A model generated the notes under the pieces. It searched no databases, had not been told where the DNA came from, and worked only from the letters and a program-made list of their open reading frames with translations. Both the position numbers and the translations under genes were made by a program. This document shows positions 16,939 through 26,269 of a stretch of 64,000 nt of DNA, one piece after another. Each line of letters opens with the position of its first letter. The first letter of the stretch is position 1. Source of the DNA: Bifidobacterium sp. ESL0790 (GTDB lineage Bacteria; Actinomycetota; Actinomycetes; Actinomycetales; Bifidobacteriaceae); assembly GCF_029395435.1 (NCBI RefSeq), contig NZ_CP113915.1:1860001-1924000 (forward strand), given 5' to 3'.

Positions 16939-18717
16939 ATGACCTTCTTCACCAACCCCGCCTCCCCCATCGCAGGGAGGACCGGCGCCAACGCCCACAA
17001 CGGCGCGCGCCAACCCAACCTCGCCGCCCGCGTGGTCTCCGACTGCGCCGTGGTGGCCGGCATCCTCGCCATCCTCGCCGTGATCGCCTGGCTCGTGCCC
17101 GCCATCAACGCGCCCGTGGGCCCGCACGGCGTGCCGTCCACCATCTCCACCGACCCGGCCAACCTGCCCTACTACGCCCTGCGCTCCGTCTTCCGCATGG
17201 CGCTGGCACTGCTGTTCTCGCTGATCTTCACCTTCGTCTACGGCCTGGCCGCGGCCCGCTCGCGCAGGCTCGGCAAAGTGCTCATCCCCCTGCTCGACAT
17301 CCTGCAATCCGTGCCGATTTTGGGCTTCCTCTCGGCGACCGTCACCATCTGGCTCGCGCTTTTCCCCGGCTCAATGATGGGCGTGGAGGCCGCCTCGATC
17401 TTCGCCATCTTCACCTCGCAGGCGTGGAACATGACCTTCTCGTTCTACCGGTCGCTGAAAAGCGAGCCACAGGAACTCGTGGAGGCCGCGCAGAGCCTGC
17501 GCCTGACGCGATGGCAGCGTTTCTGGACGCTCGACGTGCCCAACTCCATGATCCCGCTGATCTGGAACATGATGATGAGCGTGGGCGGCGGCTGGTTCTT
17601 CCTGACCGCCTCCGAGATGATCTCCGTGGGCAACCACACCTACGCGTTGCCCGGCATCGGCAGCTACGTGGCGGCGGCGTCGGCCGAGGAGAGCCCCGCG
17701 AAAATCGGCTGGGCCATCCTCACCATGATCATCGTCGTGCTGCTGGTTGACGTGTGCATCTGGAAGCCGATGACCGCCTGGGCCGAGAAGTTCCGCATCA
17801 CGCAGAGCGAATCCTCCACACCCAAGCGCAGTTTTGTGCTCACACTCATCCGCCAGTCGCATATCGACGAATGGCTCGGGCGGCTGCTGCAGCCGGTGGG
17901 CGACCTGCTCGAGCGCATCACCCGACCTCTGGGGCGCACCGGGGCCAAATGGGGCGCCAGACCCGGCAGACGGCGCGCGGGCGACATCGTCTTCGACGTC
18001 ATCGTGGGGGCGCTGGTGATCTTCGGGGCCGCTGAACTGTTGGTCACCATCTCGCGCAGCACCGGGCTCGGCGAGCTCGGACGGGCCTTCGGACTCGGCG
18101 GCATCACCTTCCTGCGCGTGGCGCTGCTGACCCTGCTCTGCTCGGTGGTCTGGGTGCCGGTGGGCGCGATCATCGGCATGAACCCGCGAATCTCACGGCT
18201 CGTACAACCGCTCGTGCAGGTGCTGGCGAGCTTCCCGGCCAACTTCATCTTCCCCTTCGCGGTCATGTTCTTCGTGGCGTGCGGCGTCGACATCAACTGG
18301 GGCTCGATCCTCCTGATGGCGCTGGGCACGCAGTGGTACATCCTCTTCAACGTCATCGCCGGGGCGAGCGCGATTCCCGACGACCTCATCGAGATGAGCA
18401 AGAGCCTGCGCATGAGCACTTGGATGCGCTGGCGCACGCTCATTCTGCCGGCGGTCTTCGGCTCGTGGGTCACCGGCGGCATCACCGCGGCGGGCGGCGC
18501 GTGGAACGCCTCGATTGTCTCCGAAATCGTCAGCTACGGCAAGCACACGCTGGTGGCGCACGGCCTGGGCTCCTACATCGCCGAGGCCACCGCGCACGGC
18601 GAGGGCATGAAGACCATCATCGGCGTGGCCGTGATGGCGATCTTCGTCGTGGCCGTCAACCGCCTCTTCTGGAACCCGCTGCAACGGCTCGCCGACCGAC
18701 GTTTCGTGGTCGGATAG
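16939..18717 (+). CDS. ABC transporter permease, fused double permease (NitT/TauT type)
   Basis: A 592-residue inner-membrane importer subunit made of two binding-protein-dependent permease domains in one chain (about residues 60-290 and 360-590). Each half carries the EAA loop that docks the ATPase: EAAQSLRLTRWQRFWTLDVP and EMSKSLRMSTWMRWRTLILP. The family handles nitrate, sulfonates, thiamine precursors and similar small anions or heterocycles; the cargo here is unknown. The ATG at 16939 follows AAGGAA. The ATPase gene lies 135 bp downstream. No substrate-binding protein gene is present in the window. Confidence 0.88.
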   Translation: MTFFTNPASPIAGRTGANAHNGARQPNLAARVVSDCAVVAGILAILAVIAWLVPAINAPVGPHGVPSTISTDPANLPYYALRSVFRMALALLFSLIFTFVYGLAAARSRRLGKVLIPLLDILQSVPILGFLSATVTIWLALFPGSMMGVEAASIFAIFTSQAWNMTFSFYRSLKSEPQELVEAAQSLRLTRWQRFWTLDVPNSMIPLIWNMMMSVGGGWFFLTASEMISVGNHTYALPGIGSYVAAASAEESPAKIGWAILTMIIVVLLVDVCIWKPMTAWAEKFRITQSESSTPKRSFVLTLIRQSHIDEWLGRLLQPVGDLLERITRPLGRTGAKWGARPGRRRAGDIVFDVIVGALVIFGAAELLVTISRSTGLGELGRAFGLGGITFLRVALLTLLCSVVWVPVGAIIGMNPRISRLVQPLVQVLASFPANFIFPFAVMFFVACGVDINWGSILLMALGTQWYILFNVIAGASAIPDDLIEMSKSLRMSTWMRWRTLILPAVFGSWVTGGITAAGGAWNASIVSEIVSYGKHTLVAHGLGSYIAEATAHGEGMKTIIGVAVMAIFVVAVNRLFWNPLQRLADRRFVVG

Positions 18718-18852
18718 CGAAAGGACGCACACCCAAACCGGCCCATTTAAAATCAGACCCTTGCAATTCCGCCATTCTCGTTTTAAATGCCCCCAATTGG
18801 GTGTGCGCGATTTTGGACATTCCCATCAAAACTTCATCAAAAGGACCTCATC

Positions 18853-20523
18853 ATGAACTTCACCAAACTGCTGAACGCCGTCGCCAGCGAGACCCAGACC
18901 GGCGGCGCGACCGCCACCGCCACCCGCACGCGCGGACGCAGGCGCACCAACCCCAACTTCGCCGACCTCGACGCCAACGCCACCCACACCGTCATCGAGG
19001 CCAGCCACATCAGCCAGCGCTTCACCTCCGAGAAGGGCCACGAGACCACCGTGCTCGACGACATCTCCTTCAACCTGCACGAGGGCGAGATCGTGGCCGT
19101 GCTCGGGCGCAGCGGGGCCGGAAAATCAACCTTCCTGCGCATTCTGGCCGGGCTGGTGGAGCCCAGCAGCGGCCAGGTCTCCTACCGCGGCAAGGCGCTC
19201 GACGGGCCGAACCCCGGGGTGGCGCTGGTCTTCCAGACTTTCGCGCTCATGCCGTGGCTCACCGTGCAAGACAACGTGGAGCTCGGGCTGGAGGCCAAGG
19301 GCATGCCGCGCGCCAAGCGCCACGAGCTCGCGCTGAGCGCCATCGACGCCATCGGCCTCGACGGCTTCGAATCGGCCTACCCCAAGGAGCTCTCGGGCGG
19401 CATGCGCCAGAGGGTCGGCATCGCCCGCGCGCTTGTGCTGCGCCCCAACGCCCTCTTCATGGACGAGCCCTTCAGCGCCCTCGACGTGCTGACCGCCGAG
19501 AACCTGCGCCAGGAGGTCTTGAACCTCTGGAACGGCAAGGGCAACGACATCAAGTCGATCCTCATCGTCACCCACAACATCGAGGAGGCCGTGCAGATGG
19601 CCGACCGCGTGGTGGTGCTGGGCTCGCACCCGGGCCACCTCATCGCGCAGGTGCCGGTGGACCTGCCGCGCCCGCGCGACAAGCACAGCCCGGAGTTCGA
19701 GGCGATGGTAGATAGGCTCTACGCCATCCTGACCGGTAAGGACGAGTCACAAAAGTCGAAGATGGAAAACACGAAACCGCGGAATTCCAATGAATCGGAT
19801 TCGGTATCTTCCACTTTTGTAACCGCGAATTCTGGGGCCGACGATAAAAACGATGACCGTGATGACATTTCGGGCATTGCCGATAAGAAAGATTCCGCGA
19901 CCGCCCCGACCGCCGGAAACGCGAAGACCGCGGCATCGGATGGTTCCAACGAAACTGGTGATTCCGCCGAAAACGGTAGGACTGCCGAGGTCGCTACCGA
20001 AACCACGCCGCAGAACATTCCCACCGAGGACTCCCCCGACAAGCGGCTGCTGCCCAACGCCACCCCCGGCGGCCTGGCGGGTCTGCTCGACGTGGTGTCG
20101 AACTACCCGGCCGGCGTGGACCTGGCCGACCTGGCCGCCGACCTCTCCTTCGAGGTGGACGACCTCTTCCCGCTCATCGACGCCGGCACGATGCTCGGCC
20201 TCCTGACCGTGAGCAACGGCCACTGCACCATCACCCGCGAGGGCGAGCGCTGGTGCCACGCCGACGTGCTCGACGCCAAGCAGCTCTTCGCCCAGCTGGT
20301 GATGGACCACGCGCCGCTCGTGCGCACCATCGACCGCGCCCTGCGCAACCACCCCGACAAGGGTCTGCGTGGCGAGCTCATCCTCGACCTCTTGCGCAGC
20401 CAGCACACCGACGAGGAGGCGCAGCAGCAGTTCGACATCGCGGTGACTTGGGGCCGCTACGGCGAGCTCTTCGACTACGACGCCGACGACGACCTGCTCA
20501 CCCTGGACGAGGCCAACAAGTAG
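18853..20523 (+). CDS. ABC transporter ATPase with C-terminal AAA-associated domain
   Basis: A 556-residue ATPase for the adjacent permease. The nucleotide-binding domain is intact: Walker A GRSGAGKS (85-92), Q-loop VFQTF, signature LSGGMRQ (180-186), Walker B LFMDEP (201-206) and switch H241. An acidic, Asn/Thr/Ser-rich linker covers about 296-400. The last 140 residues (GGLAGLLDVVSNYPAGVDLADLA onward, split here at about 400-556) look like the AAA-associated C-terminal domain found on some NitT/TauT ATPases, thought to be regulatory. The ATG at 18853 has AAAAGGA upstream. Confidence 0.88.
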   Translation: MNFTKLLNAVASETQTGGATATATRTRGRRRTNPNFADLDANATHTVIEASHISQRFTSEKGHETTVLDDISFNLHEGEIVAVLGRSGAGKSTFLRILAGLVEPSSGQVSYRGKALDGPNPGVALVFQTFALMPWLTVQDNVELGLEAKGMPRAKRHELALSAIDAIGLDGFESAYPKELSGGMRQRVGIARALVLRPNALFMDEPFSALDVLTAENLRQEVLNLWNGKGNDIKSILIVTHNIEEAVQMADRVVVLGSHPGHLIAQVPVDLPRPRDKHSPEFEAMVDRLYAILTGKDESQKSKMENTKPRNSNESDSVSSTFVTANSGADDKNDDRDDISGIADKKDSATAPTAGNAKTAASDGSNETGDSAENGRTAEVATETTPQNIPTEDSPDKRLLPNATPGGLAGLLDVVSNYPAGVDLADLAADLSFEVDDLFPLIDAGTMLGLLTVSNGHCTITREGERWCHADVLDAKQLFAQLVMDHAPLVRTIDRALRNHPDKGLRGELILDLLRSQHTDEEAQQQFDIAVTWGRYGELFDYDADDDLLTLDEANK

Positions 20524-20548
20524 CCCCCCCACTTACACCGCCCCATCC

Positions 20549-20659
20549 CAGTGAGAAAAGTACCAAAAGCACCCCGTTAAAGTGCTTTTCCCACTGGTTT
20601 GGGGCACTCACTGAGGAGAAAAGCACCATTTTGAGCCGATTTTGGTGCTTTTTCCACTG
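20549..20659. repeat. Family B palindromes, copies 2 and 3
   Basis: Two terminator-like palindromes directly after the ABC ATPase stop: 20549-20596 (CAGTGAGAAAAG ... CTTTTCCCACTG) and about 20609-20659 (AAAAGCACC ... GGTGCTTTTTCC). They probably end the ABC transcript from the left and the DUF2207 transcript from the right. Confidence 0.75.
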
Positions 20660-20702
20660 GTGGGGATATGGGTGGTGGGCACGTATCCCGGCGCAGGGCA
20701 AC

Positions 20703-20852
20703 GCCGCATCGCAAAGCAGACAAATGGGGCCAGAACCTTGCTTTCGGACGCATCAGAAACTCGGCCTGCGCCGCAAAGCAGACGAATGGCCCCCAAACCC
20801 TGCTTTCGGACGCATCATAAGCCCGGCCTGCGCCGCAAAGCAGAAGAATGGG
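20703..20852. repeat. Tandem repeat of about 63 bp with internal hairpin
   Basis: Two full units and one partial unit. Each begins CGCAAAGCAGA, contains CTGCTTTCGGACGCATCA and ends CGGCCTGCGC. Within a unit AAAGCAG pairs with CTGCTTT across about 20 bases. Noncoding by appearance. Confidence 0.65.
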
Positions 20853-20878
20853 TTAGAACTCATCACAGGAATGGCCTT

Positions 20879-20992
20879 CACTGAGGAGAAAAGCACCAAA
20901 ACGGCTCCAAAATGGTGCTTTTTCTCCGCAGAGAGGGCTCATTGCAGTGGGAAAAGCAACTTTATGGGACGCTTTTGGTGCTTTTTCCACTG
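20879..20992. repeat. Family B palindromes, copies 4 and 5
   Basis: 20879-20932 (CTGAGGAGAAAAGCACC ... GGTGCTTTTTCTCCGCAG, a variant with changed outer arms) and 20945-20992 (CAGTGGGAAAAGCA ... TGCTTTTTCCACTG). They lie 74-187 bases past the stop of the DUF2207 gene ending at 21066. Confidence 0.75.
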
Positions 20993-21065
20993 GGTTGGGG
21001 CACACCCGTTGGGGTACACACCAGTTGGGGACGCAACAGTTGGAGGGCGCAACAGTGGGCCCCGG

Positions 21066-23579
21066 TCAGTCGCCCCAGTAGGGGTTGGTCGGGAGGCGGA
21101 AGGCCAGTTGGCGGGTCACCTTGGTCTCCATGCCGAGCGCGATGGCGTAGGTGAGGTATTGGCCCCAGATCGCCAGGTCCTCGACGCCGCGCTTGGAGAA
21201 GTCGCTGAAGTCCCTCATATAGGCCATCAGGCCGAGGATCTTGCCGGCCTCGAGGCGCCCGCGTGGGGTCAGCATGTAGTTTTGCATCAGGGTGAACACC
21301 ATGAGCGCCAGGAACAGGCCCGGCAAGCCCAGCCCGAGCGCGAGTCCTTGGTGATCCGCGTCCCAGATATCGCGCAGCATGAAGAATCCAAGGCTGAACA
21401 GGCAGAAAAGCGCGATCCACGCCACCATGGACAGAATCGAGATACGAGTGAGTTTCAGCGCCTTATACTCCTCCTGCGCGGCATCGAGGAACGCCTGCTG
21501 CTTCTTGATGCCGGCGGTCCACACCTCGCTCGGGTCGGAGACCGGGCGGGCGAGCTGGTTGGGTTTGCCGAGTTTGGCCGCGTGGCGCTCATAGCCCATG
21601 TCGTTGTTCCAGCTTTCGGTGGAGTTGCGCAGCTCGTTGAGGTCGAAGACGCGCGAGCCCTTCCATTGCGCGAAATCATCGAGATAGGTGAGCATCGCGG
21701 CTTCGGACTTGCGGAGCCCGGAGACCACCGCGCTGCCGTCGTCGGGCGCATGCAGCAACCGCACCGTGGCGGTCCGTCCGTCGGCAGGCTTGGGAATGCC
21801 GCCGAAGAGACGGGCGAGGTGTGGATGACGGCGGATGGCCCAGCCCCATTGCGTGCGCCAGAGCATATGGCTGAGCCACGTTTGGACGCGGCCGGGTTTC
21901 GCGAGGAAACGGTGGAGGAACGACGTGGAACCGGCGTTGGAATCGCCGTTGGGGATATTTCCATTAAGGGTATCGCTGGAATTATTATCATCGAGACCAT
22001 TACCACCACCAAAGCCATCGCCGCTGGCCTCAGCCGAATCCTCGCCTGCCGTATTATCATTGGCCCGCGCCCTCTCGGCCGCCGCCATCCGCGCGTCCTG
22101 GACCTCCAAAGCGACCTTCTCGCGAGCGCGTATCTCCTCGTCGCTGGCGGTGGCCAGGTCGATCCCCTCATACGCCGACGCGGACCCAGGGTGGAGCTCG
22201 ACCACCTTCTTGCTGGAAAGCGAAAGCAGCGTCGAAAGCAGCTCGCGCGTGCCAAGCTCGGAAAGCCAGCCCATGTTGACGGCGGACGGCTGAATCACGT
22301 TGATAAAGTTCGCCGCGCTGGCCGGACTCATGTCGGGCACGTCATGGTAATAGTCGAGTTTGGAGCGCCATTTGGTCTGCCGGTTGGTGAGGACGACCAT
22401 CAGCGCGCCAAAAATCAGGAAGACGAGCACCAGCTCTAGGTAACCGAAAACCTGCAGGGCCCAATCGCCGGTAAGCTCAGCACTGATCGATTTGTCGGAA
22501 TCGCCTGTCGCGCGCCGCTTGTCACGGAACTTGTCGCTTTTGCCATCCCACACCATATCGTGCCGAACCTCGCCCATCGGCCCGTCAAACATGGAGTAAA
22601 AAGCGACGGATTCGGCGCCAGGAACGTCGTAGGCATCGAAATCAAGCTCGCGCGCGCCCTTCGAACCGACGGTTTTCCGGCCGGAATAGTCCACAAGCCC
22701 CACCGGTTTGTTCACCACTTCCGGAAGCCTCAGCCTGCCGTGGACATGCCCGACGTGCCCGTCACCCTCGTAGTAGGCGCGATAGGCGAAATACGAACGG
22801 TCGCCACAGCGGGTGAGCGCGTTCTTGAGCGTCATGGAGATATCGAATTTCAGGCTCTCGGCCGACTGGACCGGAGGGATGGCCCAGGTGAGCGTCACCG
22901 AATCCCTGTTCGCGGCGTACTGCTCATCCTTGGCCGACAAGGCAGCATCGGCCTTCATCGTGACGGGCGTGTAATCAGCCTCGGCACCTTGATCGTACAC
23001 ATCGGCGGTCCACATGCCCGGTTGGAAAAGCTGGTTCCCGTCCTTGTCATATTGGCTGAGGGCACCATAGGGCACATGCCGATAGTCCTCTCCGGTTTGC
23101 GCGTTACTCACGCTCACATCGGTGATCGCGCCGAGCTCTGGTCTGGGATACGCCAGAAACGAGGAATCATCGGACAGGAAGACCGCCAGCGAAAGGTTGG
23201 TCCACGGTAGGGCGGAGCCGTTGAAATCCCTTTCGGCCAGCCGCATATCCACGTGCTCGGTGAGCGCCACGTCGCCGTTGGATTGGACGGCCATGTCGTA
23301 GTCGATCGAGTTGTAGCTCATGTCTCTCTTGGCGTCTTGATCCGCGTAGTTCTGTTTCTCCTCCTCGGTGAGCTTCCTGCTTTCGGGCACGTAGTCGCTC
23401 AAGGTCGGCAGGCCCGGATCGGACGAAGTCGTTTCGTTGGTCTGCTTGGCCTCGCGCTGCGCCTGCTGGTCCTTGCTGGAGGCATACGACGGGATCATGC
23501 ACAGCGCGACCACCAGCGTGCACCCGAGGCAGAAGGGAATCTGCCGGACGACACGTCCCAATCCAGAGCGAAGACCCAC
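21066..23579 (-). CDS. DUF2207 domain membrane protein, paralogue 4
   Basis: An 837-residue envelope protein. A secretory signal (CTLVVALCMIPSYASS) leads to the extracellular DUF2207 domain (MSYNSIDYDMAVQSNGDVAL to about residue 350), a transmembrane helix (about 385-405), a cytoplasmic region and a second helix pair. The family motif MRDFSDFSKRGVEDLAIWGQYLTYAIALG is near the C-terminus. Unlike its three paralogues it lacks the Gly-rich tail. The GTG start at 23579 is only six bases after the stop of the upstream paralogue, with GGTGA within that gene's end, so the two are translationally coupled. Function unknown. Confidence 0.8.
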   Translation of the reverse strand: MGLRSGLGRVVRQIPFCLGCTLVVALCMIPSYASSKDQQAQREAKQTNETTSSDPGLPTLSDYVPESRKLTEEEKQNYADQDAKRDMSYNSIDYDMAVQSNGDVALTEHVDMRLAERDFNGSALPWTNLSLAVFLSDDSSFLAYPRPELGAITDVSVSNAQTGEDYRHVPYGALSQYDKDGNQLFQPGMWTADVYDQGAEADYTPVTMKADAALSAKDEQYAANRDSVTLTWAIPPVQSAESLKFDISMTLKNALTRCGDRSYFAYRAYYEGDGHVGHVHGRLRLPEVVNKPVGLVDYSGRKTVGSKGARELDFDAYDVPGAESVAFYSMFDGPMGEVRHDMVWDGKSDKFRDKRRATGDSDKSISAELTGDWALQVFGYLELVLVFLIFGALMVVLTNRQTKWRSKLDYYHDVPDMSPASAANFINVIQPSAVNMGWLSELGTRELLSTLLSLSSKKVVELHPGSASAYEGIDLATASDEEIRAREKVALEVQDARMAAAERARANDNTAGEDSAEASGDGFGGGNGLDDNNSSDTLNGNIPNGDSNAGSTSFLHRFLAKPGRVQTWLSHMLWRTQWGWAIRRHPHLARLFGGIPKPADGRTATVRLLHAPDDGSAVVSGLRKSEAAMLTYLDDFAQWKGSRVFDLNELRNSTESWNNDMGYERHAAKLGKPNQLARPVSDPSEVWTAGIKKQQAFLDAAQEEYKALKLTRISILSMVAWIALFCLFSLGFFMLRDIWDADHQGLALGLGLPGLFLALMVFTLMQNYMLTPRGRLEAGKILGLMAYMRDFSDFSKRGVEDLAIWGQYLTYAIALGMETKVTRQLAFRLPTNPYWGD

Positions 23580-23585
23580 TTGCGA

Positions 23586-26165
23586 TCACCGCCCGCCGAA
23601 GCTGCCGCCGCCGGCGCCGCCACCGGAACCGCCGAACGCTCCGCCGCCACCGCCGATGCCGCCGCTGAACGACGTGCCGAGACCGCTGAAGCCGGAACTC
23701 AGCTGCGAGCCGAGGTCGCCGAAACCGCCGAACCCTGCACCGGAGCCGAACGAAGGACCAGCGGAGGCAGCCGCGCCGCTCCACGCCGGGCCGCAATAGA
23801 CCCAATAGAGCACCGAGCCGCTTGCGTACTGGTCGAGCCAGCTCTGGTCGGTCAAGGAGGGCTGCACTTCCGCCAGCTTGCGCACGAACTCGCTGCTGAC
23901 GCCCAAGGCGGTGGCGTAGATGAGATAGTCGTCCCAAAGCGCCAGATCCTGAGGCCCACGGTCACTGAAATCGCTGAAGTCCTCCATGTACTTGCGTAGG
24001 CCGAGCACCTGGTCCGCGATCTTGCGGCCGTCCTCGTTCAACGCCTCGCTGGGCATCAGATTCAGAATCATGATGGCGGCGAAGACCACCACCACGGCCA
24101 ACACCATCACCACCCAAGGCACTCCTCCCTTACTCCAGGTGTGCCAGATGTAAAGGCCCGCGATCAGCGCGGCCACGACCATGCCCCCTACCGCTTTGGT
24201 AATCGCGGGGCCCTGCGAATAGGCAAGGCCGGCAGCCTCGAACTCTTCCTCCTCCTTGTCGCGGAAAGCCTTGTAATACTGGGGCCCATCGGTCCACTTC
24301 TTGCCCTGCTTGCGCATCTCCTTGAGGTCGAAGACGCGAGAGCCGTTGTAGGCCGCGAACGACTTGAGCAATTCCAGCAGGGCGCCTTCGGCACGAGTGA
24401 GTTTGACTTGGGTCCGCGGCTCAGGCTGGGTCTCGGAGCGCGGCGACCCATGGGCCATCTGATCGAGCAAGGTCTCGCCGTCCCTGTCACCCACGTATGC
24501 GGCCGGCAGAACCACGATGGTGCTGGTCTTCTCCGCTTCCGACGAGGGGTGGGCGCGCACCCGTTCGGCGAGCTGCCCGGAGTTGACGCGCGAAAGATCG
24601 AGCCCCACGTACCATTCGGAGGCTCCCGGGTAGATGGCGATGAGCCCCTTGCGCAGCAGGGAGAGCAGCGTGGCGGCCATCTGCCGCGAAAGCATCTTGC
24701 CCTCGTAGCGGGACCTGCTTTTCATGCCCATCAGCCTTGATCCGGCCGAACCCTCCAGAATCTCCATGAGGCGTGCGGCGGCCACGGGGGTGATTTCGGG
24801 AATGTCGCGGTAATAGTCGATTTCATCGTGGTCCGCGGCCTTGCGGCTCGTGATGGAGAACTGGCGGATGGCATAGGCGAACGCGCCGATCACGGCGAGG
24901 ATGGAGACCACCAGCCAGACGATGTTGGCCACCTGGCCGACCATCCATTTCGAGTGTTCCACGTTCTCGTCGTGCACGACCGCCTGCGCGTGGTCGCCGG
25001 ACTTGGTATGGGCCACCTTGCCCATCGGCGCCGCCGATGACATCGAGATCAGGTCGACGTGCTGGTGCGGATTAATGTCCTTCGCGGTGAGGTCGATGGT
25101 GTTCTGCCCCTGCGCCTCGATGTGGCCAGAACCCGCGAAATGCAGCCATTGCTGGGGCAGGCTCACCGAAGTGGCCTTGGCCTTGGACGTGGACGTGGCA
25201 TCGCCTTTCGCCTTGGGCAGCGAGACCTTGGCGTGCAGGCTCTCGATCGGCACGGGGTTGTCGTCAGCCACCGGCTCCCACTTGAGGTAGGCCACGTCGT
25301 CGTAGAGCGTCACCACGTCCTTGAAGGTCATGGTGACATCGAATTTCATGTGCTTGGCGGTGTAGGTGGCCGGGATGTTCCAGCCAATCTCGATGGTGTC
25401 GCCGGATTGGCCGCTGGAGCAGCCGTCCTCCTTGAGGTCGTTGTCGGCGGCGGAGCGCACCTGAGGCGCGGATAGCGTTGCGGGCTTTGACGATGTTGAG
25501 AACGTCGACGACCTCGACGGTTCCACGTAGCTGGCGCCCTGGCCGGTAACGCCTGTGGAACCATTCGTATTCGTTGAGCCATTCGAGCCCGTTCCCGGCG
25601 ACCCCTGCGCGCCCAACCCGTCCATAGCGCCCTGCATGCGGCCGGCGCCCACGATGCCGTCCACCGGATCCTTCGACGCCTTCTTGCCACCCGCCGGCGA
25701 ATAGGGCGCGGCGGGGTTGCACGAGGTGTTCACCGCGTACCAGGTCTCGGCGAAATCGCTGTCCCAATCCGTGTCGTCGGAATATTTGAGGTCGTTGGAG
25801 GCCGGCCGGTCGGCGTAGGAGTATTCCTTGCCGGTGCCGTCCTTCACCGAGACGTTCGTGATGGCGCTCAACTGCTTGTCGTCGAGTTTATAGTTCTGGT
25901 AAAGCTCGCGCCATGGCACCTTGTCGCCGCCATCGTCGGGGCGCTTGCCGAGGTCGATGTCCATGTGCTCGACCAAGCGCAGATCGCCGTTCTGTGTTAC
26001 CGTCGCGTCATAGTCGAGGGAATGGTAGGTCATATCGCCGTTGTTGCCGCGCTCGGGCCCGATGCCAAGCATGAACCCAAAAGCGATGATCGCCACGAAC
26101 AACGCGCCGGCCGCCGCCGACAACACGGCCCTCACCCGCCAGGAAAACCTCTCGGAAACCTTCAT
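23586..26165 (-). CDS. DUF2207 domain membrane protein, paralogue 3
   Basis: An 859-residue protein with an N-terminal membrane segment, the DUF2207 extracellular domain (MTYHSLDYDATVTQNGDLRLVEHMDIDLGKR at residues about 45-80, shown here as a span), a central helix near 415, the cytoplasmic region (AATLLSLLRKGLIAIYPG) and a second helix pair near 660-720. The motif MEDFSDFSDRGPQDLALWDDYLIYATALG, again spanning more than one stretch, is followed by a Gly/Phe/Ser-rich tail ending GGGSFGGR. A G/S/T/N-rich insert lies around residues 175-240. The ATG at 26165 was chosen for its GGGAG six bases upstream. Confidence 0.8.
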   Translation of the reverse strand: MKVSERFSWRVRAVLSAAAGALFVAIIAFGFMLGIGPERGNNGDMTYHSLDYDATVTQNGDLRLVEHMDIDLGKRPDDGGDKVPWRELYQNYKLDDKQLSAITNVSVKDGTGKEYSYADRPASNDLKYSDDTDWDSDFAETWYAVNTSCNPAAPYSPAGGKKASKDPVDGIVGAGRMQGAMDGLGAQGSPGTGSNGSTNTNGSTGVTGQGASYVEPSRSSTFSTSSKPATLSAPQVRSAADNDLKEDGCSSGQSGDTIEIGWNIPATYTAKHMKFDVTMTFKDVVTLYDDVAYLKWEPVADDNPVPIESLHAKVSLPKAKGDATSTSKAKATSVSLPQQWLHFAGSGHIEAQGQNTIDLTAKDINPHQHVDLISMSSAAPMGKVAHTKSGDHAQAVVHDENVEHSKWMVGQVANIVWLVVSILAVIGAFAYAIRQFSITSRKAADHDEIDYYRDIPEITPVAAARLMEILEGSAGSRLMGMKSRSRYEGKMLSRQMAATLLSLLRKGLIAIYPGASEWYVGLDLSRVNSGQLAERVRAHPSSEAEKTSTIVVLPAAYVGDRDGETLLDQMAHGSPRSETQPEPRTQVKLTRAEGALLELLKSFAAYNGSRVFDLKEMRKQGKKWTDGPQYYKAFRDKEEEEFEAAGLAYSQGPAITKAVGGMVVAALIAGLYIWHTWSKGGVPWVVMVLAVVVVFAAIMILNLMPSEALNEDGRKIADQVLGLRKYMEDFSDFSDRGPQDLALWDDYLIYATALGVSSEFVRKLAEVQPSLTDQSWLDQYASGSVLYWVYCGPAWSGAAASAGPSFGSGAGFGGFGDLGSQLSSGFSGLGTSFSGGIGGGGGAFGGSGGGAGGGSFGGR

Positions 26166-26207
26166 CATCCACTCCCATCTCATCTACAACACTGTTGCTC
26201 GTCAACC

Positions 26208-26253
26208 CAGTGGAAAAAGCACTATTTCAGCCGTTTTTGGCGCTTTCCCACTG
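26208..26253. repeat. Family B palindrome, copy 6
   Basis: CAGTGGAAAAAGC ... GCTTTCCCACTG fills most of the gap between two DUF2207 genes, starting 17 bases after the stop at 26270 (minus strand). It could end the upstream transcript. Confidence 0.75.
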
Positions 26254-26269
26254 GTCTGCGCTTGCCGAT

